From Chlorops oryzae (Eukaryota > Arthropoda > Insecta > Diptera > Chloropidae): a DNA stretch of 64,000 nt. Shown here piece after piece: positions 23,676-34,634 of this stretch. The stretch lies in assembly GCA_020466095.1 (NCBI GenBank), contig CM035806.1, positions 128,665,679 through 128,729,678 of the forward strand. Reading direction: 5' to 3'. Both the position numbers and the translations under genes were made by a program. The notes beneath the pieces are model-generated. The model made no database searches. It saw nothing but the letters and a program-made list of their open reading frames with translations, and was not told the origin of the DNA. Every line of letters starts with the position of its first letter. Positions within the stretch are counted from its first letter, which is position 1.

Positions 23676-23919
23676 AAGTGGTCCTGGCAAAAGAGCGGAT
23701 ACGGCAAACGCTTCTGTAAGAGGCTCCGAATTCAGGAGATACTCTTTTAAAAACCCACATTGGTGAACTTATTTTTATTTGCCTTGGTGCTTTCTGACAA
23801 AAGGCTTCGGAAAGATGACCTAAATCTTCAACATAATAATCAGTCTGTTGTGTCGAGAGGGCAAAGAAGATTACAAGGAATAAAATCCAGCTGATTCCTC
23901 CCGATGGGCCTGTTAACAT
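23676..23919 (-). other. Unassigned small reading frame with hydrophobic start, within stac intron
   Basis: A minus-strand frame begins MLTGPSGGISWILFLVIFFA, resembling a signal peptide or membrane segment, then STQQTDYYVEDLGHLSEAF. An AG acceptor-like site (ttaacag) lies at its fourth codon. It could be a chance frame, an alternative exon or a small nested gene. I do not recognise the product. Confidence 0.15.
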
Positions 23920-24068
23920 ATAAAAATGGACCTAACACAACATAAAATTTCTTCAGAAATCTGTTGAATTTTTTTACGCACCGTTAAAAGAGTACACCCG
24001 GATATCTTTTCAACGTTCGCTTTTATGTCAAGATTAACTATGTATGTATAGTTTTTTTTACAGTCAGT

Positions 24069-24616
24069 CCCAGCAAACATTTAGCCTATGCCTTAGCGAA
24101 CGTTCGCCAAGAATATGTTTACGCGACCTATTCTAGAAGAGCAAATAGGCGATGTTTTCTCAACTCTACCAACAAAGAATATGTAAAAAAAAATGTATTG
24201 CTTTCACGAATATTACGCGAGCAATCCGCAATACATTGCGTATTCATCTTCCAGACGAGCACTGCCCAAGTCACTTTTGGAAGAGGTTTATACGATTTTT
24301 TTCTGATATGTATATACCTTGTGGTATTGTAGCTTTTGCTTTATTCAATGAAATAGTCACTGATTTTGTTATTCGAGCAAAAATAAATTTTGATAGTTAG
24401 CTATGTATATTATTCTTTGCTGAAACATCGTCTATGGGACTATTCCGCGATATTTTTAATGTATCGCCCATTGCTCTTCCAAAACAGTGTCGGGCGACCG
24501 GACAATAGCCTAACAAGCCTCAATATTCCGCGATAACAAGCAACGGTTGCGGGCGAGCTAAACATCGCCGTGGCGAGCCGCGGAACACTGTTCCGCGTTA
24601 GAAAATGTTTGCTGGG
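24069..24616. mobile_element. Inverted-repeat element with CCCAGCAAACATTT ends
   Basis: CCCAGCAAACATTT at the left and AAATGTTTGCTGGG at the right; subterminal cgcgataac/cgaacgttcg palindromes. 548 bp, no recognised coding sequence, no clear target duplication. Its CCCAGC start resembles the tRNA-core elements at 11270 and 47365. Confidence 0.7.
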
Positions 24617-26029
24617 ATCTCTCGCAACATCCTAAAATATTCCAAAATTTAAATAAAAAAAAATTGCATACTTCTCGGGTTTACCTGTGATTGATAGGTA
24701 CGGTGACCATCATATCTGTTTTTAGTAGAGGTGTTCTGTTTTTAGGCACTTGTTCTGCGTATTTTTTTTTTTAGGTGGAAAATAGCGAAAATGTCCCATT
24801 TCGATCGTTATTATTCTTGGACCGATTGAAAGGTCCATTCTGTGACAACCTCGTGAAAGATTTAAATAAACTAAGTTGAAGGCTAAAAAAAAATATTTTT
24901 GTTCTGTTTTTTCAATTTCAATTTTGGTCACCGTATTGATAAGGATCAATATGATTTTTCCGTATAGTCATATGAAGTGCATTTATTTAACAAACAACAA
25001 ACAGTTTAACATATCAATTCTAGGCTGTCAATTCTAGGTACTCATCAACCTGGAAATGAGAAATTGCATTTTCTTGCACCAATTGCTCGCCAAAAAATGC
25101 CCCTTGTATATGGGTCATTCTTTTACAAATCGTACGGATTTGACGGATAAAAAGACGAGGGTACTTGAAATTTCTCGAAACTTTTTTTGTGTATTATATA
25201 TGTAAAATAAGTCGACATGTATGTAATTTTTTTTTGTTTTTGTTTTTTTTAAAGAAATTATCGTTGAATTAATAATCACATAGTTAGCGATTTTGCTTGT
25301 CTTTGGAGGCTGATATCTTCACTTCAGTTTGTCAAAAATCCAAAAATCTTTTTTTATCCTGCATGAAATTGAGTCCACTTTTTAGGAAAATTTTCAAAAA
25401 AATTTTATACCGTTAAATAGTAAGAAATTTCGACAATTTAAATGTTTAAAGTCGATTTTTCTACACTAGCCCAGACGATAGAAAATTGAAACATACGTCA
25501 TCGGATTCCTTGTTCAATTCTCTATCAAAGTCATGTTTCAAAAAAGTGGCGCCGTTATTAGAACTTTAATAATCCCAAGGAGTCACTCATTAGCATATTT
25601 TGTCAATCTATTAGACTGTGGAATCGGTTACCTGTTGTGCTTAGGGAGGGCAACTTTCGCAAATCAATTAAAGAATAATTTTTTAGTGGAATGTAATGAT
25701 TGTAGTTACTCTTGGAAAACAAGCATTTTCTTCTTTTTCTTCATTTATTTTTATCTTTTTCTATATTTAAGCCAGCTTTGAAAACCAATATAGATTAATT
25801 TTATAGCTTGTAAGTCTGAATTTCTAGCTTAAGTTTTTGAATTATTATATCTTGAATTTTCAGATTGTTATTATGTTGTATAGTTAAGGCCGGTCTTCAG
25901 TAGCGTAGCGTGCCTTGGCGGGGCCCCGTATCAAAATTTTTTTGGGGGCCCATAGGAAGAGTAAAGATTTCTCACAAAAAAAAAACAAAGTTGCATAAAC
26001 TTAAAAAAAAACAATCAAGGGTGTTGTAG
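24617..26029. other. stac intron sequence, mostly unassigned
   Basis: A hAT-like eroded end is visible at 25890-25960 (agtagcgtagcgtgcc... ggggccccg...gggggccc). Otherwise A+T-rich with no gene signal. Confidence 0.4.
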
Positions 26030-26500
26030 TCAGGCGAGCCTGACAATAAAATACCCGACACAGACAAACATGTTTAAATATTTTTTGAACAACGCCCAAA
26101 AAACAGGACCACTAAGTAATAATATTCAAGTGGTTTTGAAGGCCATTAGGGGCCCCATATACCGACTTTTGTTAAAATTCTTTATGAAAACCACCCCTTT
26201 TCCACGCCCACTTTTCCATTTTTTTTGCAATTCTAATCGCAGGCTTAAATATGCGGTCAAATTCTAAGTTTCATTGAAATATTTTGAAAATGTCAGATTT
26301 TGGGGCAGTTTTGGGATTTTTGTGACAGACCCTAGTACTGGAGGTACCCTTAATTATGGACCGACCAAGGAAAATTTTGGAAGAATGTTTATGGCTACAA
26401 AGGAAGCATAAGTGGCAAATTTCGTTCAAGTCCCATTTGTATTTCGGGTGTAGGAGGCAATTTTCGAAAAACGCCCTACATTCTGAATTTGAGCCCCCTA
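26030..26500 (-). repeat. Dispersed repeat with GTCAGGCGAGCCTGAC hairpin (copy 2, inverted)
   Basis: Inverted relative of 3240-3796: begins with the hairpin gtcaggcgagcctgac, then shares gaccctagtactggaggtacc, attttggggcagttttggga and cccatttgtatttcgggtgtagg. Confidence 0.55.
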
Positions 26501-26774
26501 CGCTCTTCCATCCGAAGATTCGGCTTCCGTATTCGGCATAATCGGCAAATTTTTCTATTGATCATTCTCAGAGCCCAACATTAAGCTGTTATGGCCTATT
26601 CACAGTTATTGGGGTATCTCGACTGGGTTAGCTCCTAAAACTAGCTGCAAACCACCCAGTTTCCTATAGATAAGCGAAAAAAGCTAACCCAGTAACCAAC
26701 CTCGATAATAAAATTCGGAACTAACCCAACGGTTCACTAGTTTTCGGTTTTTTTTATCAAATGTTTTTATTGCA

Positions 26775-27068
26775 TTAAATAATTAGCACTTTTTCAAAAT
26801 TTTCTGCCGTCAAACTTTCTCTTTTATCAGACAGAATGTTCTTGTATGCTGAAAAGGACCTCACTACATCGCAAGAAGATACTGGCGCATATAAGAATTT
26901 TTCGCAGTACTTCTTATCTATGCTGATATTTGCTTCGGTTTCCAAAGTATTGTTTAAAACATTTGCCAATTTGAAAATATCATTGTAAGCGGGATTCTTG
27001 CCCAACACAACATAAAATTTTTTTTTTACAATGGCGCAAATGTGCCTTGGAATATCTTCCATTTCCTG
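26775..27068 (-). pseudogene. hAT transposase C-terminal fragment
   Basis: Minus-strand frame of about 95 residues ending KFLYAPVSSCDVVRSFSAYK and NILSDKRESLTAENFEKVLI, the hAT family dimerisation motif (S-x-x-VER-x-FS-x-YK-x-LLSD in intact proteins). The upstream part is missing: it is cut off by the repeat beginning at 27080. It belongs to a different lineage from the ZMYM1-like relic at 1725. Confidence 0.7.
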
Positions 27069-27079
27069 CTTACATTTAA

Positions 27080-28099
27080 AAACAAGTAAGAAAGCTAAAG
27101 TCGGTCAAGCCCGACTTTGAAATACCCAGCGTCCCGACAATATGAGCGCACTATGTTTTGCTTCTCTATTTGTGGGCGTGGCAGTGGGAGGGAAAAATAA
27201 ATTATTTCCCTTCACCTTTCATTCGCCTTGGTGAACCTATGTGGCGAATTTGAAGCTTCTACGCCTTTTATTTCGGAAGTTACGAAAAATCTTCATTTGT
27301 GGGCGTGGCAGTGGGCGGGCCAATTAAAATTTTTTCCTACACCTTTCATTCGCCTTGGTGAACCTATATTGCGAATTTGAAGCTTCTACGCCTTTTACTT
27401 CGGAAGTTACGAAAAATCTTCATTTGTGGGCGTGGCAGTGGGCGGGCCAATTAAAATTTTTTCCTACACCTTTCATTCGCCTTGGTGAACCTATGTTGCG
27501 AATTTCAAGCTTCTACGCCTTTTACTTCGGAAGTTACGAAAAATCTTCATTTGTGGGCGTGGCAGGGGGCGGGCCAGTTAAATTTTTTCCCTACACCTTT
27601 CATTTGCCTTGGTCAACCTATGTTGCGAATTTGAAGCTTCTACGCCTTTTACTTCACAACTTACAATAAGCCCTTATTTGTGGGCTTATTTGTGGGCGTG
27701 GCTCACGGAGGGCGGCGTCCATTTTTTTCCAGGATATGTCCCTTTTCGTAGTTTACCAGTACACCAAATATCAATGGAATGTGTTGAGTGGTTCGCAAGT
27801 TACAAGCATTTTACTGAAAACACATTATATTCATTTGTGGGCGTGGCAGTGGGCGGATGTCTCCCATTTTTACTTCATACTCGCATCCCGATATACCTGT
27901 GTGCCAAGTTTCGACTTGATTGGTCCAGCCGTTTCGGAGGAGATCCGACCACGGACGGACGGACGGACGGACAGACGGACATGTCTAAATCGATTCAGTT
28001 TTTGATCCTGATCCTTTCTATATATATATGTCTATATCTCCGGAGCTTAGTTCTCCCTGTTACATGATTCGCACAAAACTAATACGCTGGGTATAAAAA
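27080..28099 (+). mobile_element. Helitron-like dispersed element, copy 1, with four 127-bp tandem units
   Basis: Begins acaagtaagaaagctaaagt with the hairpin gtcggtcaagcccgac and ends cgctgggtataaaaag. The interior has tgtgggcgtggcag at 27171, 27298, 27425, 27552 and a related tgtggg at 27679, a strict 127-bp period. A GGAC microsatellite lies at 27953-27980. Fly genomes carry many such tataaaaa-ended repeats; the Helitron-like class is inference from hairpin ends and lack of TIRs. Confidence 0.6.
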
Positions 28100-28253
28100 G
28101 GTTTTAAAGTCTAAATTGCAGGAATTTTTGAAAGTCACGTAAATTGTTGTCATTGAAACATTTTTTATTATCCAACATTACCTATTAAAAAAAAAATTAG
28201 TTAAAATATGAAAATAAAAAAAAACCTTAGGCAATAGAGAAAAAAAATTCTGT

Positions 28254-28329
28254 CCAACCGAGCGACGGATCGGATCTGGACCCATGTGGTTGCCGAGCGA
28301 GACTCTTAACCATTACGCTAACCAACCTT
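28254..28329 (-). repeat. tRNA-like (SINE-type) sequence
   Basis: On the minus strand ggttggttagcgtaatggtt contains an A box (TTAGCGTAATGG), and a weak B-box-like ggtccagatcc follows about 40 bp later. It ends gctcggttgg. Imperfect cloverleaf; tRNA-derived relic. Confidence 0.5.
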
Positions 28330-29627
28330 TGGCGGTACGTCGATCAGAATTCAAACTTAAAGCAGACGGTTTTCTTACGGAACAGTCAGCAGTGAGACCT
28401 ATAGAGGTCGACCCTAAGTTAGAAGTGCTCTATAGTTTTTATGGTATAGTTCCTAACAGTCTCACCTAAGGTGGCTCCTATTTGGAAAACTGCCCCCTTT
28501 ATTCCTGCAGGGTAGTTAGATTCTACTGTCCGTGTCGTGATGAATTAAGTCCAAAATTTGAGGAGGGAGGGATGAAATTATTGAAAAAATAACATTAAAT
28601 GCTAAGGAAACCCAAACCCATCCGTCGAGAGAATAATTATGCAAATCGATATTCAAATAGGGAGGTATGTATGTATTGATGTGAATGAATCTATAGCAGG
28701 ACGGTACGCGTTTGGACGACCAAATGGAGAGCACGAATAAAAACATATGTATGTACGAAGAAGAGTCTGACATACAAACATACAAACATATTAATGTACA
28801 ATGTACAAAAGAAATTGATATAGGAGGACATCAAATTGACATTAAATGAAATGTTGAACTGAAATAATAGGATTTTGTGACGATTGAGTAGTGTGGCATA
28901 ATAAAATAAATTTAAATTTAAAATACCTACAGTGGAAACGCGTTGCTCGGTGCTGTTTGCAATTTGATGGAGACTTTTCGAGACAACGGGATGAAGTATT
29001 TTGTTTTACGAAATGCTCAGTGAAGGAAAACACAACGCTCCAGACAACTCTGTGTTTCCATTCGAGCGAACTTTAGTGAAAGCTGTCAAATCCAGACATC
29101 TAAAATCCTTCATTCGATCAAACGTCAAGAAGCAGGCAAAGCTTCCCGCTATGTATTTTAATTTTTCAGAAATTAAAAAAAAAAGTATAAAAAAAACCGT
29201 CCTGAACTGAATAAATCTTCTCGAAAGGACTCCCCAGTCTTTTGTCACCGTATTTGAATTGAATCTCATCCACACGGAGAATACGTACCTATGTATGTAT
29301 GTAGGTACTATATTCAATTTTTTATTTCTTTTAAAAATTGAATTCTTAAATTGAAATGTGTATTTGCACCTACTGCTCGTCTTAAAGCGGCAGTTACGCA
29401 TATTTTGATTGTAATTTTCTGCCTGTAGGAGCACTGTGTGACAGTTCGTCAAATTCAGCTCGTCCGGTCTTGTACGTACGTACATATGTAGGTATGTGCT
29501 TATTTAAATACGAAATTCCATAACTTCAACGCTTTTCATTCTTTTTGTTGTTTTTGTTCTTTTGAAAGAATTTTATATCAATTTCATTTGTATATGGATA
29601 TACATACATATGTATGCAAGCACTTAC
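28330..29627. other. stac intron sequence, unassigned
   Basis: TATG/CATA microsatellites near 28740-28790, 29290 and 29600. Overlapping weak frames on both strands around 29000-29485 have no recognisable domain. Confidence 0.4.
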
Positions 29628-29979
29628 AATTTGAATTTTTCATTCCACTTCGGTGATAGTGTGTGCGGTTTAATTGATGTCGCCCGTATGAATTTCGCTG
29701 GAACTGGACCGCCCAGAGAGTCGCGCTGCTCACGCCGATTTCCCTCGCGTCGTTTGAAGCTTAAACGGAAACTATGCTTCCGATGTGGTTGAGCATCGCT
29801 CGCGCCTGAGCCACCCGGAGCACAAGTCGCGCCTCCAGTGCCACTGCCGTCGAAACCTCCCACAGCACCGCCTGTCATGTCCGCGGATAACGCGCGCGGT
29901 GTAGGTGGCATTGGTAACGGTGAAACCGGTGGACCACCGTCTGGCTGAATTCCCAGCATACAGTACGGATCCGAGAAGC
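29628..29979 (-). CDS. stac: stac exon: C2A loop 1 plus long Gly/Pro/basic insert
   Basis: Begins FSDPYCMLGIQPDGG, which supplies the second loop-1 aspartate (residue ~217), and ends HTLSPKWNEKFK, the conserved C2 strand. Between them lies an insert of about 80 residues, first Pro/Gly/Ser-rich and then strongly basic (RKHSFRLSFKRREGNRREQR). Such an insert splits C2A in this family and may be a regulatory or membrane-binding segment (inference). The exon is 352 bp; acceptor atttcag, donor GTAAGTG. The last codon is split and becomes Phe with the following exon. Confidence 0.9.
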
Positions 29980-30510
29980 CTGAAATGAGGTTAATTAACC
30001 AAGGATTGGTTATTTACAATACCGAAAGGTATCAATGTTACTCAAACGATTCAAATAAAAAAACTTCACACAGCCAGACGAACGAACAGGACGACTTGGC
30101 CAAATCGGATAACTTCATGACATGTAGGAGTGTAGGTCTAACTCTTCTTCTTCCTAATCCCTGCAATGTGTTAGAGCTACGCTGCATCAACATATACATA
30201 CAGCACGTGGAAAAGAGAAGCATGCAATGGCAGCGAAATCTTTAGCTCTGCTGTGGTAAAATGCATTGCCACTTTTATTTTTAATTTTGGGAGACTTTCG
30301 AGTATATTACATAAAAAATATCTACCAAACTCATAAAATGCCATGAAAAGCTTGAAAAACATAAAACTACTCAAAGAAACTTAATATTAAGGAGAAATAG
30401 AAATTGTTCTTTTAGTCCTACCCTGTCCACATAACTTTTTGATCACACTGTTTCAGCGAAAATACTAAATTCTATGTACAATCAAAATCGTAGCCGTAGT
30501 CAAAAATGTA
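29980..30510. other. stac intron sequence up to mariner 1
   Basis: No feature recognised apart from the donor-side intron start; the TA target of mariner 1 is at 30509-30510. Confidence 0.4.
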
Positions 30511-30545
30511 ACAGGTTGGCTGATAAGTCCCCGGTCTGACACATA

Positions 30546-30973
30546 TACTACGTTTATGCATCATGTTAACCCAGGTATATTCAACCCGGGTAAAAAACCT
30601 GAGCATAAACGGGCAATTTTGAACTTGAGTTAAAAGACTAACCCAGTTTTATTCTTAAGAGACACTGAACAGCGATGCGGCATGACATACACGAAAATTA
30701 TGTTTTTAGAAATATAAATGTATGGGACACACATTACAATGCATGACTAAAAGTCGAAATGAGTTGGATTTTTTGTCATTCGCTTCGATTTGCCTAAGCC
30801 CTCGTGTTTATGCACAAACTTCAACTCGAGTTGAATTTTCTACCCACTTTATGTAAATGTGTTTATTCAACCCGATTAAATTCTCTAACTCGGTTATAAA
30901 TAGCGTTTATGCGAGGGGGTTGAATTGACCTGAGTTGAATATACCCGGGTTAACATGATGCATAAACGTAGTA
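30546..30973. mobile_element. Inverted-repeat element nested in mariner 1 (ATA duplication)
   Basis: Ends TACTACGTTTATGCATCATG and complement, extending about 46 bp with few mismatches. Flanked by ATA (30543-30545, 30974-30976). Mariner copy 2 shows the uninterrupted site (gacacatagatgg), proving insertion. Internal cgtttatgc motifs are repeated. Confidence 0.9.
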
Positions 30974-31120
30974 ATAGATGGCGTCGCTAGTATTAAATGC
31001 ATATTATTTTTATATGGTGGCAACCTTCAAATGATTCGTGTCAAAATTTGACGTCTGGAAGTCAATTAGTTTGTGAGATAGAGCGTCTTTTGTGAAGCAA
31101 CTTTTGTTATTGTGAAAAAA

Positions 31121-32168
31121 ATGGAAAAAAATGAATTTCGTGTTTTGATAAAATACTGTTTTCTGAAGGGAAAAAATACAGTGGAAGCAAAAACTTGGCT
31201 TGATAATGAGTTTCCGGACTCTGCCCCAGGAAAATAAACAATAATTGATTGGTATGCAAAATTCAAGCGTTGTGAAATGAGCACGGAGGACGGTGAACGC
31301 AGTGGACGCCCGAAAGAGGTGGTTACCGACGAAAACATCAAACAAATTCACAAAATGATTTTGAATGACCGTAAAATGAAATTGATCGAGATAGCAGAGG
31401 CCTTAAAGATATCAAAGGAACGTGTTGGTCATATCATTCATCAATATTTGGATATGAAAAAGCTCTGTGCAAAATGGGTGCCGCGCGAGCTCACATTTGA
31501 CCAAAAACAACAACGTGTTGATGATTCTGAGCGGTGTTTGCAGCTGTTAACTCGCAATACTCCCGAGTTTTTGCGTCGATATGTGACAATGGATGAAACA
31601 TGGCTCTATCACTACACTCCTGAGTCCAATCAACAGTCGGCTGAGTGGACAGCGATCGGTGAACCGTCTCCGAAGCGTGGAAAGACTCAAAAGTCCGCTG
31701 GCAAAGTAATGGCCTCTGTTTTTTGGGATGGGCGTGGAATAATTTTTATCGATTATCTTGAGAAGGGAAAAACCATCAACAGTGACTATTATATGTCGTT
31801 ATTGGAGCGTTTTAAGGTCGAAATCGCGGCAAAACGGCCCCATATGAAGAAGAAAAAAGTGTTGTTCCACCAAGACAACGCACCGTGCCACAAGTCATTG
31901 AGAACGATGGCAAAAATTCATGAATTAGGCTTCGAATTGCTTCCCCACCCACCGTATTCTCCAGATCTGGCCCCCCAGCGACTTTTTCTTGTTCTCAGAC
32001 CTCAAAAGGATGCTCGCAGGGAAAAAATTTGGCTGCAATGAAGAGGTGATCGCCGAAACTGAGGCCTATTTTGAGGCAAAACCGAAGGAGTACTACCAAA
32101 ATGGTATCAAAAAATTGGAAGGTCGTTATAATCGTTGTATCGCTCTTGAAGGGAACTATGTTGAATAA
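31121..32168 (+). pseudogene. Mariner transposase, broken (copy 1)
   Basis: DD34D mariner transposase of the irritans group, starting MEKNEFRVLIKYCFLK. The coding length, 1,048 bp, is one base more than the 348-codon family length. Defects: TAA at codon 39 (31235-31237) after SAPGK, and an extra C in a C-run at 31970-31976 that shifts frame just before the third catalytic aspartate (SPDLAP-S-D). The other catalytic motifs VTMDETWLYHY and FHQDNAPCHKS are intact. It cannot give a full protein. The first defect is shared with copy 2. Confidence 0.95.
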
Positions 32169-32661
32169 TAAAAACGAATTTTGACAAAAAAATGTGTTTT
32201 TCTTTGTTAGACCGGGGACTTATCAGCCAACCTGTTATGTCAATTTATTACAAAATGAAAACATTCGTGCACATTAAGCAAAAACATATCGCAATACATT
32301 TATTACAGCTTCAATTATAACTTTTAAAGCTATATAAAAACCCGAGCTGACGCCGTGATTCTTTGATAATATTCTTGCAAATGGCATTATAGTGCCACTT
32401 TGTGTCCACCCGTATTGTTGTTGGTAGTTTTCTGGTGAATCTCTCGAATTTGTTGAATTTCCTATTCCTGCTTAAGGTTTTTGTTGGTAGTTTTTTGGTG
32501 AATTTCCCCAATTTGTTGAATTTCCTATACCTGCCTAATGGTGTATTTCCCCATCGCGGCAGAGGCTTTTCGACGTCGACAGTTAGACCTACACTCCTAC
32601 ATGCTTTATGATACTGATCATTTCAATGCCTATAAATATGTCCATATAGCTTTATGTATGT

Positions 32662-32815
32662 CAGTGGCGTAGCGAGACATTTCGGCGCCCGGAGTACAAT
32701 GGGGGAACATGCAGGAAATTCCGCCCCCTCCAATCGGCCTCAATAAAAATACCTTCATAAAAATTAAAATATGATTTGGCGCCTTCCCCTTCGCTCCCCC
32801 CTCACTACGCCACTG
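32662..32815. mobile_element. hAT MITE with 8-bp target duplication ATGTATGT
   Basis: Ends CAGTGGCGTAGCGAG and CACTACGCCACTG, flanked by ATGTATGT (32654-32661 and 32816-32823). 154 bp, interior C-rich (ggcgcc motifs at both sides). The target duplication is a microsatellite-like sequence, so slightly less diagnostic. Confidence 0.88.
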
Positions 32816-32834
32816 ATGTATGTATATTTCTACG

Positions 32835-33420
32835 TCAAATAACCTCTATTTGCGTTTGAACATGCTTCACGAAGTGTAATGAAATATTTTCTATAGCATG
32901 GCACGGCTCGATCGTTTTCGTAGAAAAATTACCCAATGATGCCGCCAGACCGTAATCCACACCAAACAGTGGCTCGTTGTGCACGCATTCGCTTCTCAAT
33001 TGCCACGTGTGGGTTCTCTGAATCTCATATGCAGCAGTTATGCTAATTGGCATAGCCACCGAGATGAAAATGAGCTTAATCCGAAAACACACACAATTTT
33101 CCGGTGAAAGCCTTCGTCTCCTGCCAAACGAGCTTCAGCCCATTGAGCGAAGCGAAAACGCATCGGATGGTTATGACTCATGAGGCTTCAGTTGAATTTT
33201 GTAAGCTCTCATGCTGAGTTCTTTATGCGAAATTCTTTTCAGAACAGTGCGAGAAATGTTCAGTTTCTGGGAACTATGACGAGATGATGTCGATGGATGT
33301 TCCTGCATATTATGAGCCACAGCAGCAATGGTTTCGAGGACGTAAACGGGCTGTTTTATCCTATAACGACTCATTTCCACGAACTCGATTCGCAAATCGT
33401 CGCACAAACTGAACTGAAGG
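32835..33420 (-). pseudogene. Degraded IS630/Tc1-like transposase
   Basis: Minus-strand frames give ETIAAVAHNMQEHPSTSSRH, then LNISRTVLKRIS..LSMRAYKIQL, a helix-turn-helix region like that of insect Tc1/IS630 transposases. A frame change then gives MRFRFAQWAEARLAGDEGFH and a decayed catalytic region. Several frameshifts and stops. The terminal repeats were not found. Family placement beyond IS630-Tc1-mariner is not possible by eye. Confidence 0.6.
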
Positions 33421-34465
33421 CAGATATTTTTTCTTGCTTTAAAAGCGTATTACTTTGGAATTAAGGGTTTGGCATTTCCCAATTTCGTTCATGCGTATAG
33501 CATTCCATCATGCGTTTCGCTAAAATTAGTATTTTTAATTGCTTATAAAATTTTTGTGTGTTTGTTTTCTGTGCAAAAGGTTATTTGCACATTGTCTGCG
33601 AACTTTTCCCTGCGGATTTGGAAAAAAAAAACTCCCTCCAAATCTAAGAACACTGTCAAGGGGCTGATAGGCTTTGCAGCCCCGCTCGAGGATACTCTTT
33701 TGAGGTTATACCGAATCCTAGACCCGATGAAGTTATATGGCCCTCGAATTTGGATTCAACAACCCCGAAAACATACAGTTAGCAAAGCAAGACGTCTAGG
33801 TCTGAAACTTTTTTACGGGGCTGTGTAATCTTTTTCATAACACCTTTATTCTAAGTCGGTCGAGCGTGCCCTTAATATACCCAGCGTTTCGACAATATTG
33901 GCGCATGTTGCTCTTTGAATTTGAGTAAAAATTAGCTTCTTCCTCGCAGTTGTTCTATTGCAGGAAATTTTGATTCTTCTGACTTGATTCTACTGACGTA
34001 GTCCCATTCCATGACACATTATTCGAGCCATAACCAACTAATCCATGCCAAAAATGAGTTTTATATCTTTTCAGAAAAGTTCTGATTTGAGAGGGTTAAG
34101 CTTAAGTAACGCATTGTCTTCATTGTTTTTCATTACTTGTGGAAAAATTGAGGGCTTTGATTTTTAGCCATTTTAAACTGAATGAATAAACAGGTCACTT
34201 TTACAATGACATGTCACTCAAAAATTTATTCGTATGACTGTAACCTATATAATATAGATAGAGGGTGTGACCTTGCAGCTCTCACGAATGATATGTTCCC
34301 GATATGCATGGATACGCATTTCATAAAGACTTAGCCAACGGTTAGCAAGCGTCACTCAATTTAATATTTCACAACTACTTTTGTCAATTGGAATCTTTCG
34401 ACTTTTGTCGCTTACCACCATTTTTAACCCGAATATGAAATGTCGAACAATTTTTTTTCACTTAC
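33421..34465. other. stac intron sequence, mostly unassigned
   Basis: Includes a short relic (33851-33905) of the repeat at 27080 (aagtcggtcgagcgtgccc...tacccagcg). No gene recognised in the remainder. Confidence 0.45.
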
Positions 34466-34634
34466 CATTCGCGTCTTTTGCCTCGAGGCCATCAGCTTCA
34501 ATAACAACCACTGAGAGTACAATGATCTTCGGCTTATCCTCCGATGCTGCATGCAAGAGACGATAGTGTCTATCGGGATTCATGCCGAAAGCACGCTGAG
34601 CATGCAAGTACATTTCGTCCTTGAAATGAGTGTA
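34466..34634 (-). CDS. stac: stac exon: start of C2A domain
   Basis: Starts YTHFKDEMYLHAQRAF and ends EAKDANG. The segment KPKIIVLSVVVIEADGL is the first C2 beta-strand pair, and the Asp of KDANG (residue ~211 of the visible protein) is a loop-1 calcium ligand. The acceptor is tttttacag and the donor GTAAGTG; the exon is 169 bp, in phase 0, out phase 1. The split Gly codon is completed by the next exon, giving the canonical DANGFSDPYC motif. The upstream HAQRAFGMNPDRHYRLLH is typical of Munc13-4/BAIAP3 proteins. Confidence 0.9.

Larger units (their letters stand above)
30511..32235 (+). mobile_element. Himar1-like (irritans) mariner, copy 1
   Basis: Terminal inverted repeats ACAGGTTGGCTGATAAGTCC (and on through ccggtct) differ from the Himar1 end by about one base. 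TA target duplications lie at 30509-30510 and 32236-32237. Without the 428-bp insert at 30546-30973 (and its duplication) the element is about 1,294 bp, the Himar1 length. It lies in a stac intron in the opposite orientation. Confidence 0.95.

Noticed and set aside
27355..28067. Plus-strand frames of 104 and 152 codons (and similar ones at 61213-61873)
   Set aside because: They repeat the same peptide with the 127-bp unit; they are frames through a non-coding dispersed repeat.
29006..29485. 159-codon minus-strand frame
   Set aside because: No domain, low complexity in parts, overlaps other weak frames on the plus strand; most likely chance.
31010..31351. Frames antisense to the mariner transposase (also at 45587-45928)
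   Set aside because: Shadows of the transposase gene on the opposite strand.
33469..33828. 119-codon plus-strand frame
   Set aside because: No recognisable family, no splice or promoter support, composition like the intron.
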